Below are positions 52,266-61,706 of a DNA stretch of 64,000 nt, one piece after another. The DNA comes from Mariprofundus erugo. GTDB lineage: Bacteria; Pseudomonadota; Zetaproteobacteria; Mariprofundales; Mariprofundaceae. The stretch spans positions 248,001-312,000 of the forward strand of contig NZ_VBRY01000003.1 in the NCBI RefSeq assembly GCF_005818865.1, given 5' to 3'. The position numbers were made by a program, and so were the translations under genes. Within the stretch, counting starts at the first letter, position 1. Each line of letters starts with the position of its first letter. The notes beneath the pieces were generated by a model. The model had not been told where the DNA came from and did no database searches. It worked only from the letters and a program-made list of their open reading frames with translations.

Positions 52266-52880
52266 ATGCACATTGATGTGAACCTGACATTATCCATACT
52301 CTGCTGGGCTGGCATGCTGCTGTTGTTACTGGCGCTGATCCGGCTGGCCTGGGTCAAAGGGGCGATCGGCCGCTTGCTGGTCAGTCTCACCGCCCGCCTT
52401 TTTCTGAACGATTACGCCTATCAGCTGATCAGCAACGTCACCGTGCCGGATGCCGATGGCACCATCCGGATCGACTATATTGTGGTCTCCCGTTTTGGTA
52501 TTTTCGTCATTGAGGTGATGCCGGCGGCCGGTGTGATAGCGGGTGACGAGCAGCAGACGCTGTGGAAGCAGCAGCTTGGTGAGCATGAACGCTGGTTTGC
52601 CAACCCGCTGCACGAAAGTGACAGCCGTATCGCCACCCTGGCGGCATCACTGCAGCTGCCGCAGGCGCTCTTTTTTCCGGTGGTTGTCTTTGTCGGTGAT
52701 TGCAGCTTCAGCGGTAGCATGCCGGAGCAGGTCAGCCGGGATGGCAACTATGTCTACTACATCCGCTCAAAATCCGAGCTGCTGCTGAGCCCGGCCGATG
52801 TGCAGGATGTGACCCGTCAGCTCTCATCCCGACCGGCGCCGGCACACGCCTTCAGTCAGCTGCATGAGATGCATTCATAA
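52266..52880 (+). CDS. NERD-domain membrane protein, probably catalytically inactive
   Basis: Encodes 204 residues; AGGAGGTGAGGA precedes the ATG. One N-terminal membrane helix (LSILCWAGMLLLLLALIRLAW). The NERD (nuclease-related) domain has DYIVVSRFGIFVIEVMPAAG. The PD-(D/E)XK-type core D...ExK is changed to D...ExM, whereas the paralogue at 53093 keeps ETK. The later VVVFVGDCSFSGSMPEQV and YIRSKSELLLS align with the paralogue. Probably a membrane-tethered non-catalytic relative. Lacks the C-terminal zinc finger of its paralogue. Confidence 0.85.
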   Translation: MHIDVNLTLSILCWAGMLLLLLALIRLAWVKGAIGRLLVSLTARLFLNDYAYQLISNVTVPDADGTIRIDYIVVSRFGIFVIEVMPAAGVIAGDEQQTLWKQQLGEHERWFANPLHESDSRIATLAASLQLPQALFFPVVVFVGDCSFSGSMPEQVSRDGNYVYYIRSKSELLLSPADVQDVTRQLSSRPAPAHAFSQLHEMHS

Positions 52881-53092
52881 GATGCGCTACCGCCTGTGTT
52901 TGTTGGCGGGCGACAGGACGGGTGACTGCCCGCGCGGGTGTCGCATGCGGCATGGCACGGTGGTTGCAGCACTGTGAATCGGTGGGCATGTCATCCATTT
53001 GGACGACATGCAATCATGGCGATTCGGTGTAGCCTGCCCCGTTGCCATGGAGCAAACGGGCGCAGGAGCGAATTACCCGAGCCGGGGATCGA
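52881..53092. other. Intergenic region with second copy of the palindrome
   Basis: This 212-bp gap holds the palindrome at 52989-53008 and a weak -10 (TAGCCT, 53030). Nothing else is seen. Confidence 0.5.
52989..53008. promoter_or_regulatory. Regulatory palindrome upstream of second NERD gene
   Basis: TGTCATCCATTTGGACGACA, one mismatch from 51973-51992; the dyad extends outward to CATG on both sides. It ends 21 bases before TAGCCT (53030-53035), the same spacing as at the first gene. A shared TGGCGA..ATTCGG block lies between dyad and -10. Confidence 0.7.
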
Positions 53093-53947
53093 ATGATCGA
53101 TTTCGGTACACTCTTCTCTCAACTCTTCTCCTCCTTCTGGTGGGCGATACCGCTGTTTTTACTGGCGGCGTTGTTCAAATCGCCGTGGTTCAAGGGGGTG
53201 ATGGGGGAGGCGATGGTCAATCTCGCCGCCCGACTGTGGCTGGATAAAAACAGCTATCACCTGATCAAAAATGTCACCATCCCGACCGAGGATGGCACCA
53301 CCCAGATCGATCACATCATCGTTTCCCGCTTCGGCGTCTTTGTCGTTGAAACCAAAAACATGAAGGGCTGGATTTTCGGCGGCGAACATCAGAAGCAGTG
53401 GACGCAGCAGATATTCAAGAGCAAACACAAGTTCCAGAACCCGCTGCACCAGAACTACAAGCACACCAAAACGCTGGAGACAGCCCTCGGCCTTGCGCAT
53501 GAGAAGATGTTTTCCGTCGTTGTCTTTGTCGGCGACAGCACGTTCAAAACCGGGATGCCGGAGAGTGTCACCTGTGGCGGCGGCTATATCCGCTATATCA
53601 AATCGAAGACGGAGATCCTGCTCAGCGAAGCGGAGGTGCAGCAGGTGATTGCGCAGATTGCCGATGGGCGGCTGAAGCCCTCGCTGAAAACCAGCTTTGA
53701 GCATGCCAGGCACGTCCGTGACATTGTGGCGGCCAAAACGGAAGAGAAGACGGCGGCACCCGCTGCAGCCGAGCCGCTGCCGGCAGCGGCTGACGCGCCT
53801 TCGGCGACAAAGAGCTGCCCGAAATGCGGCAGCCCCATGGTGCTGCGCACCAGTCAGAAAGGCCCGGAGTCCGGCAGCCAGTTCTGGGGCTGCTCAACCT
53901 TTCCCAAATGCAGGGCTGTTGCCGCAGTGAAGCTAAAGGGGGAGTGA
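53093..53947 (+). CDS. NERD-domain membrane nuclease-like protein with C-terminal zinc finger
   Basis: Encodes 284 residues from ATG 53093. N-terminal membrane segment (FWWAIPLFLLAALF). Intact NERD core: DHIIVSRFGVFVVETKNMKG, with the D...ExK triad, and GGEHQKQWTQ. The C-terminal topoisomerase-type zinc ribbon has CPKCGSPMVLRTSQKG and FWGCSTFPKC, preceded by an Ala/Pro linker. NERD proteins are predicted nucleases; the role is unknown and the membrane anchor is notable. Paralogue of the upstream protein. Confidence 0.9.
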   Translation: MIDFGTLFSQLFSSFWWAIPLFLLAALFKSPWFKGVMGEAMVNLAARLWLDKNSYHLIKNVTIPTEDGTTQIDHIIVSRFGVFVVETKNMKGWIFGGEHQKQWTQQIFKSKHKFQNPLHQNYKHTKTLETALGLAHEKMFSVVVFVGDSTFKTGMPESVTCGGGYIRYIKSKTEILLSEAEVQQVIAQIADGRLKPSLKTSFEHARHVRDIVAAKTEEKTAAPAAAEPLPAAADAPSATKSCPKCGSPMVLRTSQKGPESGSQFWGCSTFPKCRAVAAVKLKGE

Positions 53948-54097
53948 TGCCTTTGACGCAATCTGCCAGACATCGAAACAGGGAAGCGCTTCTTTTAAGG
54001 CCTGCTTTGATTGCAATGCCGAGAATCCGAATCTATCGTGCGGGTCATCAACACCCGCCTCGCCTCTCACTGAAGCGCATTTTTGGCGGTTTTTTTT

Positions 54098-54304
54098 ATG
54101 CCTGAAAAACAGCCATACAACAACCGGCCCTTGGCAGTGGTTGAGTTTCTGATGCTGAAGATTAATCCGCACTCAAACTGGAATGCACGACTGCTTGCGC
54201 TGCTGGCAAAGCATGCCGATGTACCACAAGCCCGGGTGGGCTTTCCGCCCGCTTGGCAGGATGATCCTTTCTGGAAGGCTCCGGTTGCAGGAGGTCAAAC
54301 GTGA
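54098..54304 (+). pseudogene. C-terminal remnant of an Abi_2 (AbiD/F-like) protein
   Basis: About 68 residues, MPEKQPYNNRPLAVVEFLML followed by KINPHSNWNARLLALLAKHA and GFPPAWQDDPFWKAP. This resembles the end of Abi_2 family abortive-infection proteins (INP...W..RL..LL...MGFP..W...PFW). The N-terminal two-thirds is missing, with no matching frame upstream. A truncated relic is the simplest reading; expression as a small protein cannot be excluded. Confidence 0.6.
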
Positions 54305-54371
54305 TCATTGATCAAATCGCATTCTCGGCAATTGAATTGAGCAACAACTTATGCCTGCCCTGGATAAACTC

Positions 54372-54396
54372 GGAAAAGGGAAGCGTCCCCTTTTCC
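54372..54396 (+). other. Stem-loop before the defence operon
   Basis: GGAAAAGGG and CCCTTTTCC form a perfect 9-bp stem with a 7-base loop, 75 bp before the ATPase start. Its function is unknown. Confidence 0.5.
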
Positions 54397-54470
54397 ATTC
54401 CCCGATATAAGAGGATGGTAGACATAATACTCAAGTGGCTTTGTGGTTCGCAGCCCTGATGGAGGAATAG

Positions 54471-55919
54471 ATGATAGAGGAACTGGAGGTGATTCCCGAT
54501 CCAACTTCACTAATAGAGTCAATGAGGGCTATTGGCTATTCTGTTGAAACGGCGCTTGCTGATTTGGTTGATAATAGTATTTCAGCTGGATCATCAGAAA
54601 TTCGAATTGAATATGATGCTTCCAGCGAAGCTTTTGTTGCTGTATTGGATAACGGAAGGGGAATGGCTGCAGCCGAGCTAACTGATGCTATGAGGCATGG
54701 AAGTCGTAATCCTAATTTCCCGCGAGAACATCATGATTTGGGGCGATTTGGTTTGGGACTTAAAACAGCGTCATTGTCTCAGTGTCGCAGGTTAACTGTG
54801 GTCAGCAAACAACGCAGTGAAGTGCATGCGCGTAGCTGGGATCTTGATTATGTGCAACAAGAAAACCGATGGGTCGTTATTGTACCAAAAGACGAAGCCT
54901 GCCATAGGCTACCTTTGTACAATGACTTGTTGTCATTGAGTTCAGGTACTCTCGTTGTATGGCAAGCCCTCGATAAAATGATGTCAGGGTCGAGCAAACC
55001 CCAAGAGGAAATGAGGGTTCGGATGTCAGGCTTATATCACCATCTGGGGTTTGTTTTTCACCGCTTTTCCAGAAAGGAAGAGTCCTTTCAGCCGATTAAC
55101 ATTGTAGTTAATGGGTTGAAGGTTGTGGCTATGGATCCCTTCCTATCCAGGAACCATTTTCGCCAACCATTGGAAGGCCAGGAAATCCGAGTCAGAGACG
55201 CAGTTATTAATGTAAAACCCTATGTCTTACCTCCAATAAGCCACCTCACACCGGATGAGGTCGAAATCGCTGGCGGAAAGGACGGTCTTCGTGGAAGCCA
55301 AGGGTTCTATATCTACAGGAATCGTCGATTGGTAATGTGGGGAACATGGTTTCGACTTGTTCCTAAGAGTGAGTTCTTCAAACTGACACGAGTTCAAGTC
55401 GACATCCCTAATTCACTGGACGATTTGTGGTCGCTCGATATCAAGAAGTCAGCGGCCTTTCCCCCTGATATTATTAGGAATCGACTCAAGGATTTGATAC
55501 CGCATTTTGTTGACTCCAGTCGAAAGACAATCACCTATCCAGGACGCAAACAAAGAAATACATCATTTCTTCCTTTGTGGAACCGAATTGAACCTACGCA
55601 TGAAACGTTTCGGTACGATATTAACGTTGAACACCCTGCAATTTCATCGGTTTCAGAAAAGTTGGATAAAGACGGACAAAAAAAACTCCAAGCTCTTCTT
55701 GATTTGATCGGCACATCGATTCCATTTGAATCGATCTATGCAGATATGAGTACAGATCACAGAGGAAGTGGTGAAGAAAAAGAGATCAAAGAGCTGGTCG
55801 ACATAGCAACCTGCATTCTCGAATTGACCGGATTAGAACTTGAGGCCGTTTTAAAGATTGACCCATTAGCAAGATTTCCACAATACCATGACAAGTTAGT
55901 TGAGGAGCTATCTATATGA
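54471..55919 (+). CDS. GHKL ATPase, MutL/MORC-like, of a restriction-type system
   Basis: Encodes 482 residues with GGAGGAATAG before the ATG. The GHKL ATP-binding fold shows ALADLVDNSISA (metal-binding Asn at 35), LDNGRGM (60-65) and DLGRFGLGLKTAS (about 89-101). A transducer-like second domain follows, with GFYIYRNRRLVMWGTWF, typical of MutL/MORC-like ATPases of R-M clusters. It lacks a MutL endonuclease dimerisation domain. It is the first of four overlapping genes and probably drives or licenses the nuclease. Strongly AT-richer than the region to its left. Confidence 0.88.
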   Translation: MIEELEVIPDPTSLIESMRAIGYSVETALADLVDNSISAGSSEIRIEYDASSEAFVAVLDNGRGMAAAELTDAMRHGSRNPNFPREHHDLGRFGLGLKTASLSQCRRLTVVSKQRSEVHARSWDLDYVQQENRWVVIVPKDEACHRLPLYNDLLSLSSGTLVVWQALDKMMSGSSKPQEEMRVRMSGLYHHLGFVFHRFSRKEESFQPINIVVNGLKVVAMDPFLSRNHFRQPLEGQEIRVRDAVINVKPYVLPPISHLTPDEVEIAGGKDGLRGSQGFYIYRNRRLVMWGTWFRLVPKSEFFKLTRVQVDIPNSLDDLWSLDIKKSAAFPPDIIRNRLKDLIPHFVDSSRKTITYPGRKQRNTSFLPLWNRIEPTHETFRYDINVEHPAISSVSEKLDKDGQKKLQALLDLIGTSIPFESIYADMSTDHRGSGEEKEIKELVDIATCILELTGLELEAVLKIDPLARFPQYHDKLVEELSI

Positions 55920-58654
55920 GCAAGATCCACGTCAACCCAATTGGAATTGCCATGAATATCATCAACGGTCGCCCTCTTACGGATGAACTTCTGGAAGAGA
56001 CTCTGGGGATTCTGCTCCAAATGGAGGGGGTTTTTGATAAAGAAATGATCGATGAAGTCCGCATATATCTTGAAACACACATTGGTGTGACACATTCGAT
56101 TGGCGAGTCTTTGACTAAGGGTGAAGACCATGTTCCGTGGGTTTCGGATATCAAGGGCACAACCTCGTGGCACTACTGGGATAGTTATAAACAATTGCTT
56201 GAATCCTTTGGCCGGAATGGTGATTTCATACGTGTGCTGGATGACGATACGGACAAGATTCTGACCGAGTGCGGGAATCCTATGGCTGAGGGGGCATGGC
56301 GACTGCGCGGTCTAGTTATGGGGGATGTCCAATCAGGAAAGACTGCGAATTACACAGGGTTGATTGCCAAGGCGGCGGATGCCGGATACAAGGTCATAAT
56401 TCTGCTGACAGGAATGATAGAGGATCTTCGCAAGCAAACCCAGGCGCGCCTAGATGAGGGTTTTGTTGGAAGGAACAGTAATGACGTTCTTTCTAGGAAT
56501 ATGAGTACAACTGCAATCGGAGCGGGAAAGTTCAGGAAGAAGACGGCGAGTGTTCTTACCTCTGTTGATGCGGATTTTCTGACTTCAAACCTGAGAGCTC
56601 TCGGTGGAGTACCGCTTGAGAATGTTATCGCTGCCGAGCCAATCCTCTTTGTGCTGAAGAAAAACAAATCAACTTTGGAAAACCTCTCCCAGTGGCTAGG
56701 CCGGGAAGAACTCAAGCATGGTCAAAACAATCTGCCTTGGCCAATGCTATTGCTGGACGATGAAGCAGATAATGCATCGGTAAACACTAAGAAAGAGGGG
56801 CAGGACCCGGCCACGATCAATAAGCTGATTAAAGACATACTGTCCAAATTCTCAAGGGCGAGTTACGTTGCATACACAGCAACGCCATTTGCCAACGTCT
56901 TCATTAATCCAGAAGACTCCAGCGACCTCTTTCCTTCGGATTTTATTTACAGCTTGAACACACCCTCCAATTACATCGGGGCCGGCAGCATCTTTCTTGA
57001 TGATGGTGAGCACAGTGACCAACTGAAAGTGATTGATGATGCTGAGGAATATTTTCCTTATGGGCATAAAATGCATCTTCCCGTTGAGGCGATTCCAGAG
57101 AGCCTGAAAGATGCCATTCGCGTGTTTTTCCTGTCTTGCGCAATGCGGGATTTGCTAAAAGAAAAACTCAAACATAGATCCATGCTCGTTAATGTGAGTC
57201 TTTTCAATGACGTGCAGAGCAAATTGGCGTCTAAGGTTCAAGGTTTCTGCTGGGAACTGAAGGAGGAAATAAAGCAATACTTGCTCAGTGCATCATGGGA
57301 GTCTCATCAAGAGCTTAGGAAGCTGAGAGATCTCTGGTTTGAGGAATATGATGGGCTCCGGTTCGGATGGGATGACATAAGGCGGGTGTTGCACGAAGCT
57401 GTTGCCTCGATTGATGTTATAGTTGTCAACCAGAAGGCGACTGATGACCAGAAACTGAATTACGCCCATTATGACAACACCCAGAAGGGACGGCGAGTGA
57501 TTGCCATTGGTGGGTTGACTCTTTCAAGAGGGCTGACGCTGGAAGGTCTTTGTGTCAGCTATTTTTACCGCAATTCCAAGGCCTATGATACGTTGCTGCA
57601 GATGGGGCGCTGGTTTGGGTACCGACCCGGATATGCGGACTTGTTCAGGATCTGGATGGATTCCGAAGCTCAGGGTTGGTATGCCCACATAGCGGGAGCT
57701 GTGAACAAGCTCAGAAGTGATTTCAGAAGGATGAGCGCAAATCGTCTCCCTCCAGCCTCTTTCGGGATGAGGGTTCAGTCTCATACAGATGCCCTGATCG
57801 TGACTGCCTTGAATAAGATGCGTAATTCAACACAGGTGGAATATTCTGTCTCCTTCAGCTCCTTGGGGACGGAAACAGCGTACATTCCCAACTCCAAGGT
57901 TCTCCACGATCAGAATATGGAATGCATATCTAAATTGCTGGCCCTGGAGTCACCTCCAGAAAAAAGTGACAAAAAGACCTCATATCTTTGGAGAGGCATT
58001 AGCAACAAACGAGTCGCCGAGTTCATTTCTGATCTGAATATTAGCAACATGAACATTGAGTTTCTCGAGGATTCGGATGGAGCTGGTCGGCCGCTGATCG
58101 ATTTCATTAGAGACAACGATTACGCCCAGCTCAAAAAGTGGGATGTCTGCATCCCACAGGGAACTGGAACCAATGTGGTTCAGTTGGCTATTGAGGAGGT
58201 CGATGGCGTCAGGTGTAGGAAGCGCCAGTTTGAACAGGGGAGAAAAGGCTCAGGCTTTCTGGCTTTCAACAAGCATCGTGTTGGAGATGCAAGTGATGAG
58301 ATGGTTGGTATGAATCAGACCGAGGTTGGTCTCGCCAAGGCAAATTGGGAAGAGGAGAGGAATAAAGACCCCAAAAAAGGAAAATCCATACCCGGTTACA
58401 TATACAGGGCCTTCAGGTCGACCCCTCTGATGACTATTCATCTTGTTGAATGCTCTTCTGCCAGTGAGACTGAAAAGGAGCCTAAACGGAAGATGATGGC
58501 CCCAGAGAGGGTAGAGGCTCCTGTCATGGTTGCTATCAGTCTCAGCTTCCCGGACTTTGATCCTGAGTTTAAGGGGAAGAGGGTTGCGTATCGCCTCAAC
58601 AAGGTGGCAGTAGAGCAAATTTTCGGAAGGCTCGATGATGAAGACCAAGATTGA
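55916..58654 (+). CDS. Z1 domain superfamily 2 helicase-like ATPase
   Basis: Encodes 912 residues. Starts ATGA within the upstream stop. Helicase motifs in order: GDVQSGKTANYTGLIAKA (motif I, about residue 140), LLLDDEADNASVN (II, about 280), VAYTATPFANV (III), the Z1 region, IAIGGLTLSRGLTLEGL (V, about 530) and QMGRWFGYRPGYADL (VI). Known family context is defence clusters with MutL-like ATPases and DUF4420. It probably translocates DNA or remodels it for the nuclease. Full length, no frameshift. Confidence 0.92.
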   Translation: MSKIHVNPIGIAMNIINGRPLTDELLEETLGILLQMEGVFDKEMIDEVRIYLETHIGVTHSIGESLTKGEDHVPWVSDIKGTTSWHYWDSYKQLLESFGRNGDFIRVLDDDTDKILTECGNPMAEGAWRLRGLVMGDVQSGKTANYTGLIAKAADAGYKVIILLTGMIEDLRKQTQARLDEGFVGRNSNDVLSRNMSTTAIGAGKFRKKTASVLTSVDADFLTSNLRALGGVPLENVIAAEPILFVLKKNKSTLENLSQWLGREELKHGQNNLPWPMLLLDDEADNASVNTKKEGQDPATINKLIKDILSKFSRASYVAYTATPFANVFINPEDSSDLFPSDFIYSLNTPSNYIGAGSIFLDDGEHSDQLKVIDDAEEYFPYGHKMHLPVEAIPESLKDAIRVFFLSCAMRDLLKEKLKHRSMLVNVSLFNDVQSKLASKVQGFCWELKEEIKQYLLSASWESHQELRKLRDLWFEEYDGLRFGWDDIRRVLHEAVASIDVIVVNQKATDDQKLNYAHYDNTQKGRRVIAIGGLTLSRGLTLEGLCVSYFYRNSKAYDTLLQMGRWFGYRPGYADLFRIWMDSEAQGWYAHIAGAVNKLRSDFRRMSANRLPPASFGMRVQSHTDALIVTALNKMRNSTQVEYSVSFSSLGTETAYIPNSKVLHDQNMECISKLLALESPPEKSDKKTSYLWRGISNKRVAEFISDLNISNMNIEFLEDSDGAGRPLIDFIRDNDYAQLKKWDVCIPQGTGTNVVQLAIEEVDGVRCRKRQFEQGRKGSGFLAFNKHRVGDASDEMVGMNQTEVGLAKANWEEERNKDPKKGKSIPGYIYRAFRSTPLMTIHLVECSSASETEKEPKRKMMAPERVEAPVMVAISLSFPDFDPEFKGKRVAYRLNKVAVEQIFGRLDDEDQD

Positions 58655-59606
58655 GCTTCTATGGGATGAACTGCGCAATAAACGTGATACATCTCTCATA
58701 ACGAACAGTGAGTTTCTACTGCTTCGAGTTAACACCAAAGGTTCACATATTATCAACGCTGGAATAGCTGACTCTGGCAAATTGATGTTGGCACTTGAGG
58801 TGGATATACGGCCTCCAGACATTGGGCTTGAAACAAGGTCGCTAGTGTACTTTCGACATCAGCGGGCAAATGGTAAATGGCTCATGGTTCTCCGGTTGGA
58901 TGGAGATGAACTTGAACAGGTATTCGGTAGACTTTGTCAAGATCTGATTGATGAAGCTGAGCAGGTAATAACTCAAACAAAGCTAATTTCTCTTTTTCAA
59001 AATCGCCTGTCGCTTTGGAAAAAATTGTTTCAGATGGGTAACAACGGATGCTTGGAAAAATACCAGGTTAAAGGACTTATTGCAGAGCTTCTTGCACTGC
59101 AATCCTTACTCGGAGATACCAATGATCAAATGGAAGAGGCTGTCTATGCATGGGTTGGACCTCTCAAACGAGATCAGGACTTTGTTTTTGTAGATCGAGC
59201 AATTGAGGTTAAGGCAATTGCACCAAGCGTGGAGCATGTTGGAATTTCCTCTATAGATCAGCTTGATTCAAAAGATCCGCTAGAGCTCTGGATATTTACC
59301 CTTCAGGATGCTTCCCCAAGTGATCTTACCTCGATTTGCATTATCGATTTGGTGACTGATTTGGAAGGCCAATTGGCCAAGGCAGGCCATAGGCTGCTGT
59401 CTCAATTCAGAAGGTTGCTTTTGGAGTCTGGGTACATAGAGCAAGAGTGCTATGAGGCCTATCGATTTAATCTGAAGGAATGCTCGAAATATCATGTCGT
59501 CGAAGGGTTCCCCCGGCTAACGCATCTTTCTCTGCCAACCGGGATTGCGAGAGCATCCTATTCAATAGCGTTATCTGCCATGGATCCATTCCGTCAGGGA
59601 GAATAG
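58635..59606 (+). CDS. PD-(D/E)XK motif protein (DUF4420)
   Basis: Encodes 323 residues; ATG at 58635 or 58638, with GGAAGG upstream, overlapping the Z1 gene by about 20 bp. The nuclease core DQDFVFVDRAIEVKAIAPS (about residues 183-201) gives the D...ExK triad, with VEHVGISSIDQL following as in DUF4420. No other domain is evident. It is the predicted DNA-cutting subunit of the system. Its stop is next to the AIPR start. Confidence 0.88.
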   Translation: MMKTKIELLWDELRNKRDTSLITNSEFLLLRVNTKGSHIINAGIADSGKLMLALEVDIRPPDIGLETRSLVYFRHQRANGKWLMVLRLDGDELEQVFGRLCQDLIDEAEQVITQTKLISLFQNRLSLWKKLFQMGNNGCLEKYQVKGLIAELLALQSLLGDTNDQMEEAVYAWVGPLKRDQDFVFVDRAIEVKAIAPSVEHVGISSIDQLDSKDPLELWIFTLQDASPSDLTSICIIDLVTDLEGQLAKAGHRLLSQFRRLLLESGYIEQECYEAYRFNLKECSKYHVVEGFPRLTHLSLPTGIARASYSIALSAMDPFRQGE

Positions 59607-59609
59607 TTG

Positions 59610-61706
59610 ATGAGAGTTGAAGAATTTCTGGAAGAGCTTTCTCAAATGGTTGTTCGAAGAGGGCAGGCTAACAACCTTGTTGATACTCTAGCCTTTGTTC
59701 ACGAGGTGGCAGATCGTTTGGTTGATGACCCCGCTTTTGGTGAATTTGAGTTTGCCGAGTGGCAAGGACCGGGGCCAAACAATCGAACCCTCAAACTTCA
59801 TGGATATACTCATTATGATGATTCGGATGGAAGTATCGGTTTGGTTATTGGAAAGTGGCAAGACCTTTCGGCACCCGAAACGCTTACAAGTACCACTGTA
59901 AAACAGCTAATCGGGTACTTGCAGGGTTTTGTGACTGAGGCCCTCCAGAGGGATTTATCTGAGCGTATTCCAGAGGTTAATCCTGCCTATGAGTTGGCTT
60001 GCCTTTTGTCAGAAGAAAAAGCCAACATCAGTCGTATCAGGTTGCACATTTTTACCAATTTAACACTTAGTAAAAAATTCAAAGAAGAGCTTGAAGGTGA
60101 AGTGGCGGGAATCCCTATAGAAAGGCATGTCTGGGATTTACAACGGCTTTCAGCAATCTATCAATCAAGCAGAGAGCGTGAGGCGGTAGAAATTAAACTT
60201 ACTGACTTTAGTGAATCTGGTATCCCATGTATTAATGCATCAGGTGGCGATGCTTATAATTCTTACCTGTGTGTTATCAAGGCGAACCTGCTAGCTGATT
60301 TGTTTGAACGGTATGGAAGTCGATTATTAGAAGGCAATGTCCGCTCATTTTTGGGTATGCGGGGAAATGTTAATAAGGGAATCAAAAGAACTATTCGTGA
60401 TCAGCCTCATCTGTTTTTTCCCTATAACAACGGAATAGCCGCGACAGCGTCAGAAGTGGATATTCAACGTGTTGATGGACATGACACTATTACCAGAATT
60501 GTTGATCTACAGATCGTTAATGGTGGGCAGACTACAGCCAGTATTTTGGATGCCAGGAAGAAGGATAAATTGATTCTGGATAATGTGACAGTTCAGATGA
60601 AGCTTACTAATGTCACGCAAAGTGAGGCGCATGAGCTAATTCCAAAGATTGCTGAATACGCGAATACTCAGAATAAAGTCAATATTGCGGATTTCTTTGC
60701 CAATCATCCTTTCCATAGAAAGATCGAAGAGATTTCAAGGCGCATATTAATTCCTGCAAAAGCAGGGCAGCGTATTCAGAGCAAATGGTTTTATGAAAGA
60801 GCACGTGGGCAATTCCAAAATGCCCGGCTTTATTTAACCAAAGCCCAAATGAATGCTTTCGATAGCGAATACCCATTCTCTCAAGTGATTACAAAGACAG
60901 ACTTGGCAAAGTATGGAAATACTCTGGAGGAAAAACCCTATTGGGTGAGTTTGGGTGCACAGAAGAATTTCTTGAAGTTTGCAGACAAGTTTAAAAGTAA
61001 AAAAGATGACCAGACTCAAGATGACTATTGGGAACGAATTAGTCCAAATTTTGGTGATGGATATTTCAGGAACATGGTCTCTGTTGGGATTGTATGGAAA
61101 GAGCTGGAAAGGATTGTTTCAGGGGCAAAAGGAAGTTGGTATGAAGGAGGCTATCGTCCCCAAATTGTAACTTATACTTTTGCTAAACTGGTCAATTTCG
61201 CGCGTAGTCAAGGTTTGGAAGTGGATCTTGATAGCATATGGAATAACCAAGCTTTAACTCCCGAGCTGCATCATTATTTGGAGTGGTTAGCCCCTCAGGT
61301 ACAAGGTGTCCTGATTAATCCTCCTGCCGGCGAAGGCAATGTTGGCGAATGGTGTAAGAAAGAAAGGTGCTGGCAGGCTGTTGTTGAATTAGAACCACCA
61401 ATAATTCCAGCTGTTGGTGTTGTAATCGAAAAAGAAACTCATAAGCGCCAAGCCGCTGCCGCAAAGAAAGAAGCGGTAATAGATGATGGGATAGCGGCCC
61501 AAATCAAGGTGGTGCAATTAGGGGGGGATCATTGGCGGCAGTTAAAATCGTGGAACCTGGTTCATCATGTGTTATCTCCTACGGAAGAAGATATTTTAAG
61601 GCTTGCTGCAAAAGCACCTGAAAGGTTGTCAGCAGCCCAAGCGATATTGTTACTTAAAGCTTTTGCCAAAGCGGATTTAGAAGGATTCAAGCCTACTGAT
61701 GGTTAA
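59610..61706 (+). CDS. AIPR family (abortive infection phage resistance) protein
   Basis: Encodes 698 residues. ATG 59610 is used, with AGGGAG upstream; TTG 59607 is the next codon upstream. The AIPR core is HLFFPYNNGIAATASEVDIQ and DLQIVNGGQTTASILDA, then the EYANTQNKVNIADFFANHPFHRKI segment (read in shorter parts). AIPR proteins occur in phage-resistance loci; biochemical function is unclear, with some predicted as nucleases or RNA/DNA binders. Last gene of the operon. The lowest GC of the window; overlaps the convergent methyltransferase by 4 bp. Confidence 0.9.
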   Translation: MRVEEFLEELSQMVVRRGQANNLVDTLAFVHEVADRLVDDPAFGEFEFAEWQGPGPNNRTLKLHGYTHYDDSDGSIGLVIGKWQDLSAPETLTSTTVKQLIGYLQGFVTEALQRDLSERIPEVNPAYELACLLSEEKANISRIRLHIFTNLTLSKKFKEELEGEVAGIPIERHVWDLQRLSAIYQSSREREAVEIKLTDFSESGIPCINASGGDAYNSYLCVIKANLLADLFERYGSRLLEGNVRSFLGMRGNVNKGIKRTIRDQPHLFFPYNNGIAATASEVDIQRVDGHDTITRIVDLQIVNGGQTTASILDARKKDKLILDNVTVQMKLTNVTQSEAHELIPKIAEYANTQNKVNIADFFANHPFHRKIEEISRRILIPAKAGQRIQSKWFYERARGQFQNARLYLTKAQMNAFDSEYPFSQVITKTDLAKYGNTLEEKPYWVSLGAQKNFLKFADKFKSKKDDQTQDDYWERISPNFGDGYFRNMVSVGIVWKELERIVSGAKGSWYEGGYRPQIVTYTFAKLVNFARSQGLEVDLDSIWNNQALTPELHHYLEWLAPQVQGVLINPPAGEGNVGEWCKKERCWQAVVELEPPIIPAVGVVIEKETHKRQAAAAKKEAVIDDGIAAQIKVVQLGGDHWRQLKSWNLVHHVLSPTEEDILRLAAKAPERLSAAQAILLLKAFAKADLEGFKPTDG

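Larger units (their letters stand above)
53948..54470. other. Boundary region before the defence island
   Basis: Contains a short dyad GCGGGT/ACCCGC at 54040-54058, GGCGG followed by eight T at 54085-54097 that may end the NERD transcript, the Abi_2 remnant (54098-54304), a stem-loop at 54372-54396, and GGAGGAATAG before the ATPase gene. Base composition turns AT-rich from about 54305. Confidence 0.5.

Noticed and set aside
54302-54314. TGATCATTGATCA as an attachment or operator site
   Set aside because: Two short self-complementary hexamers overlapping the Abi relic end; no second copy at the right end of the island was seen.
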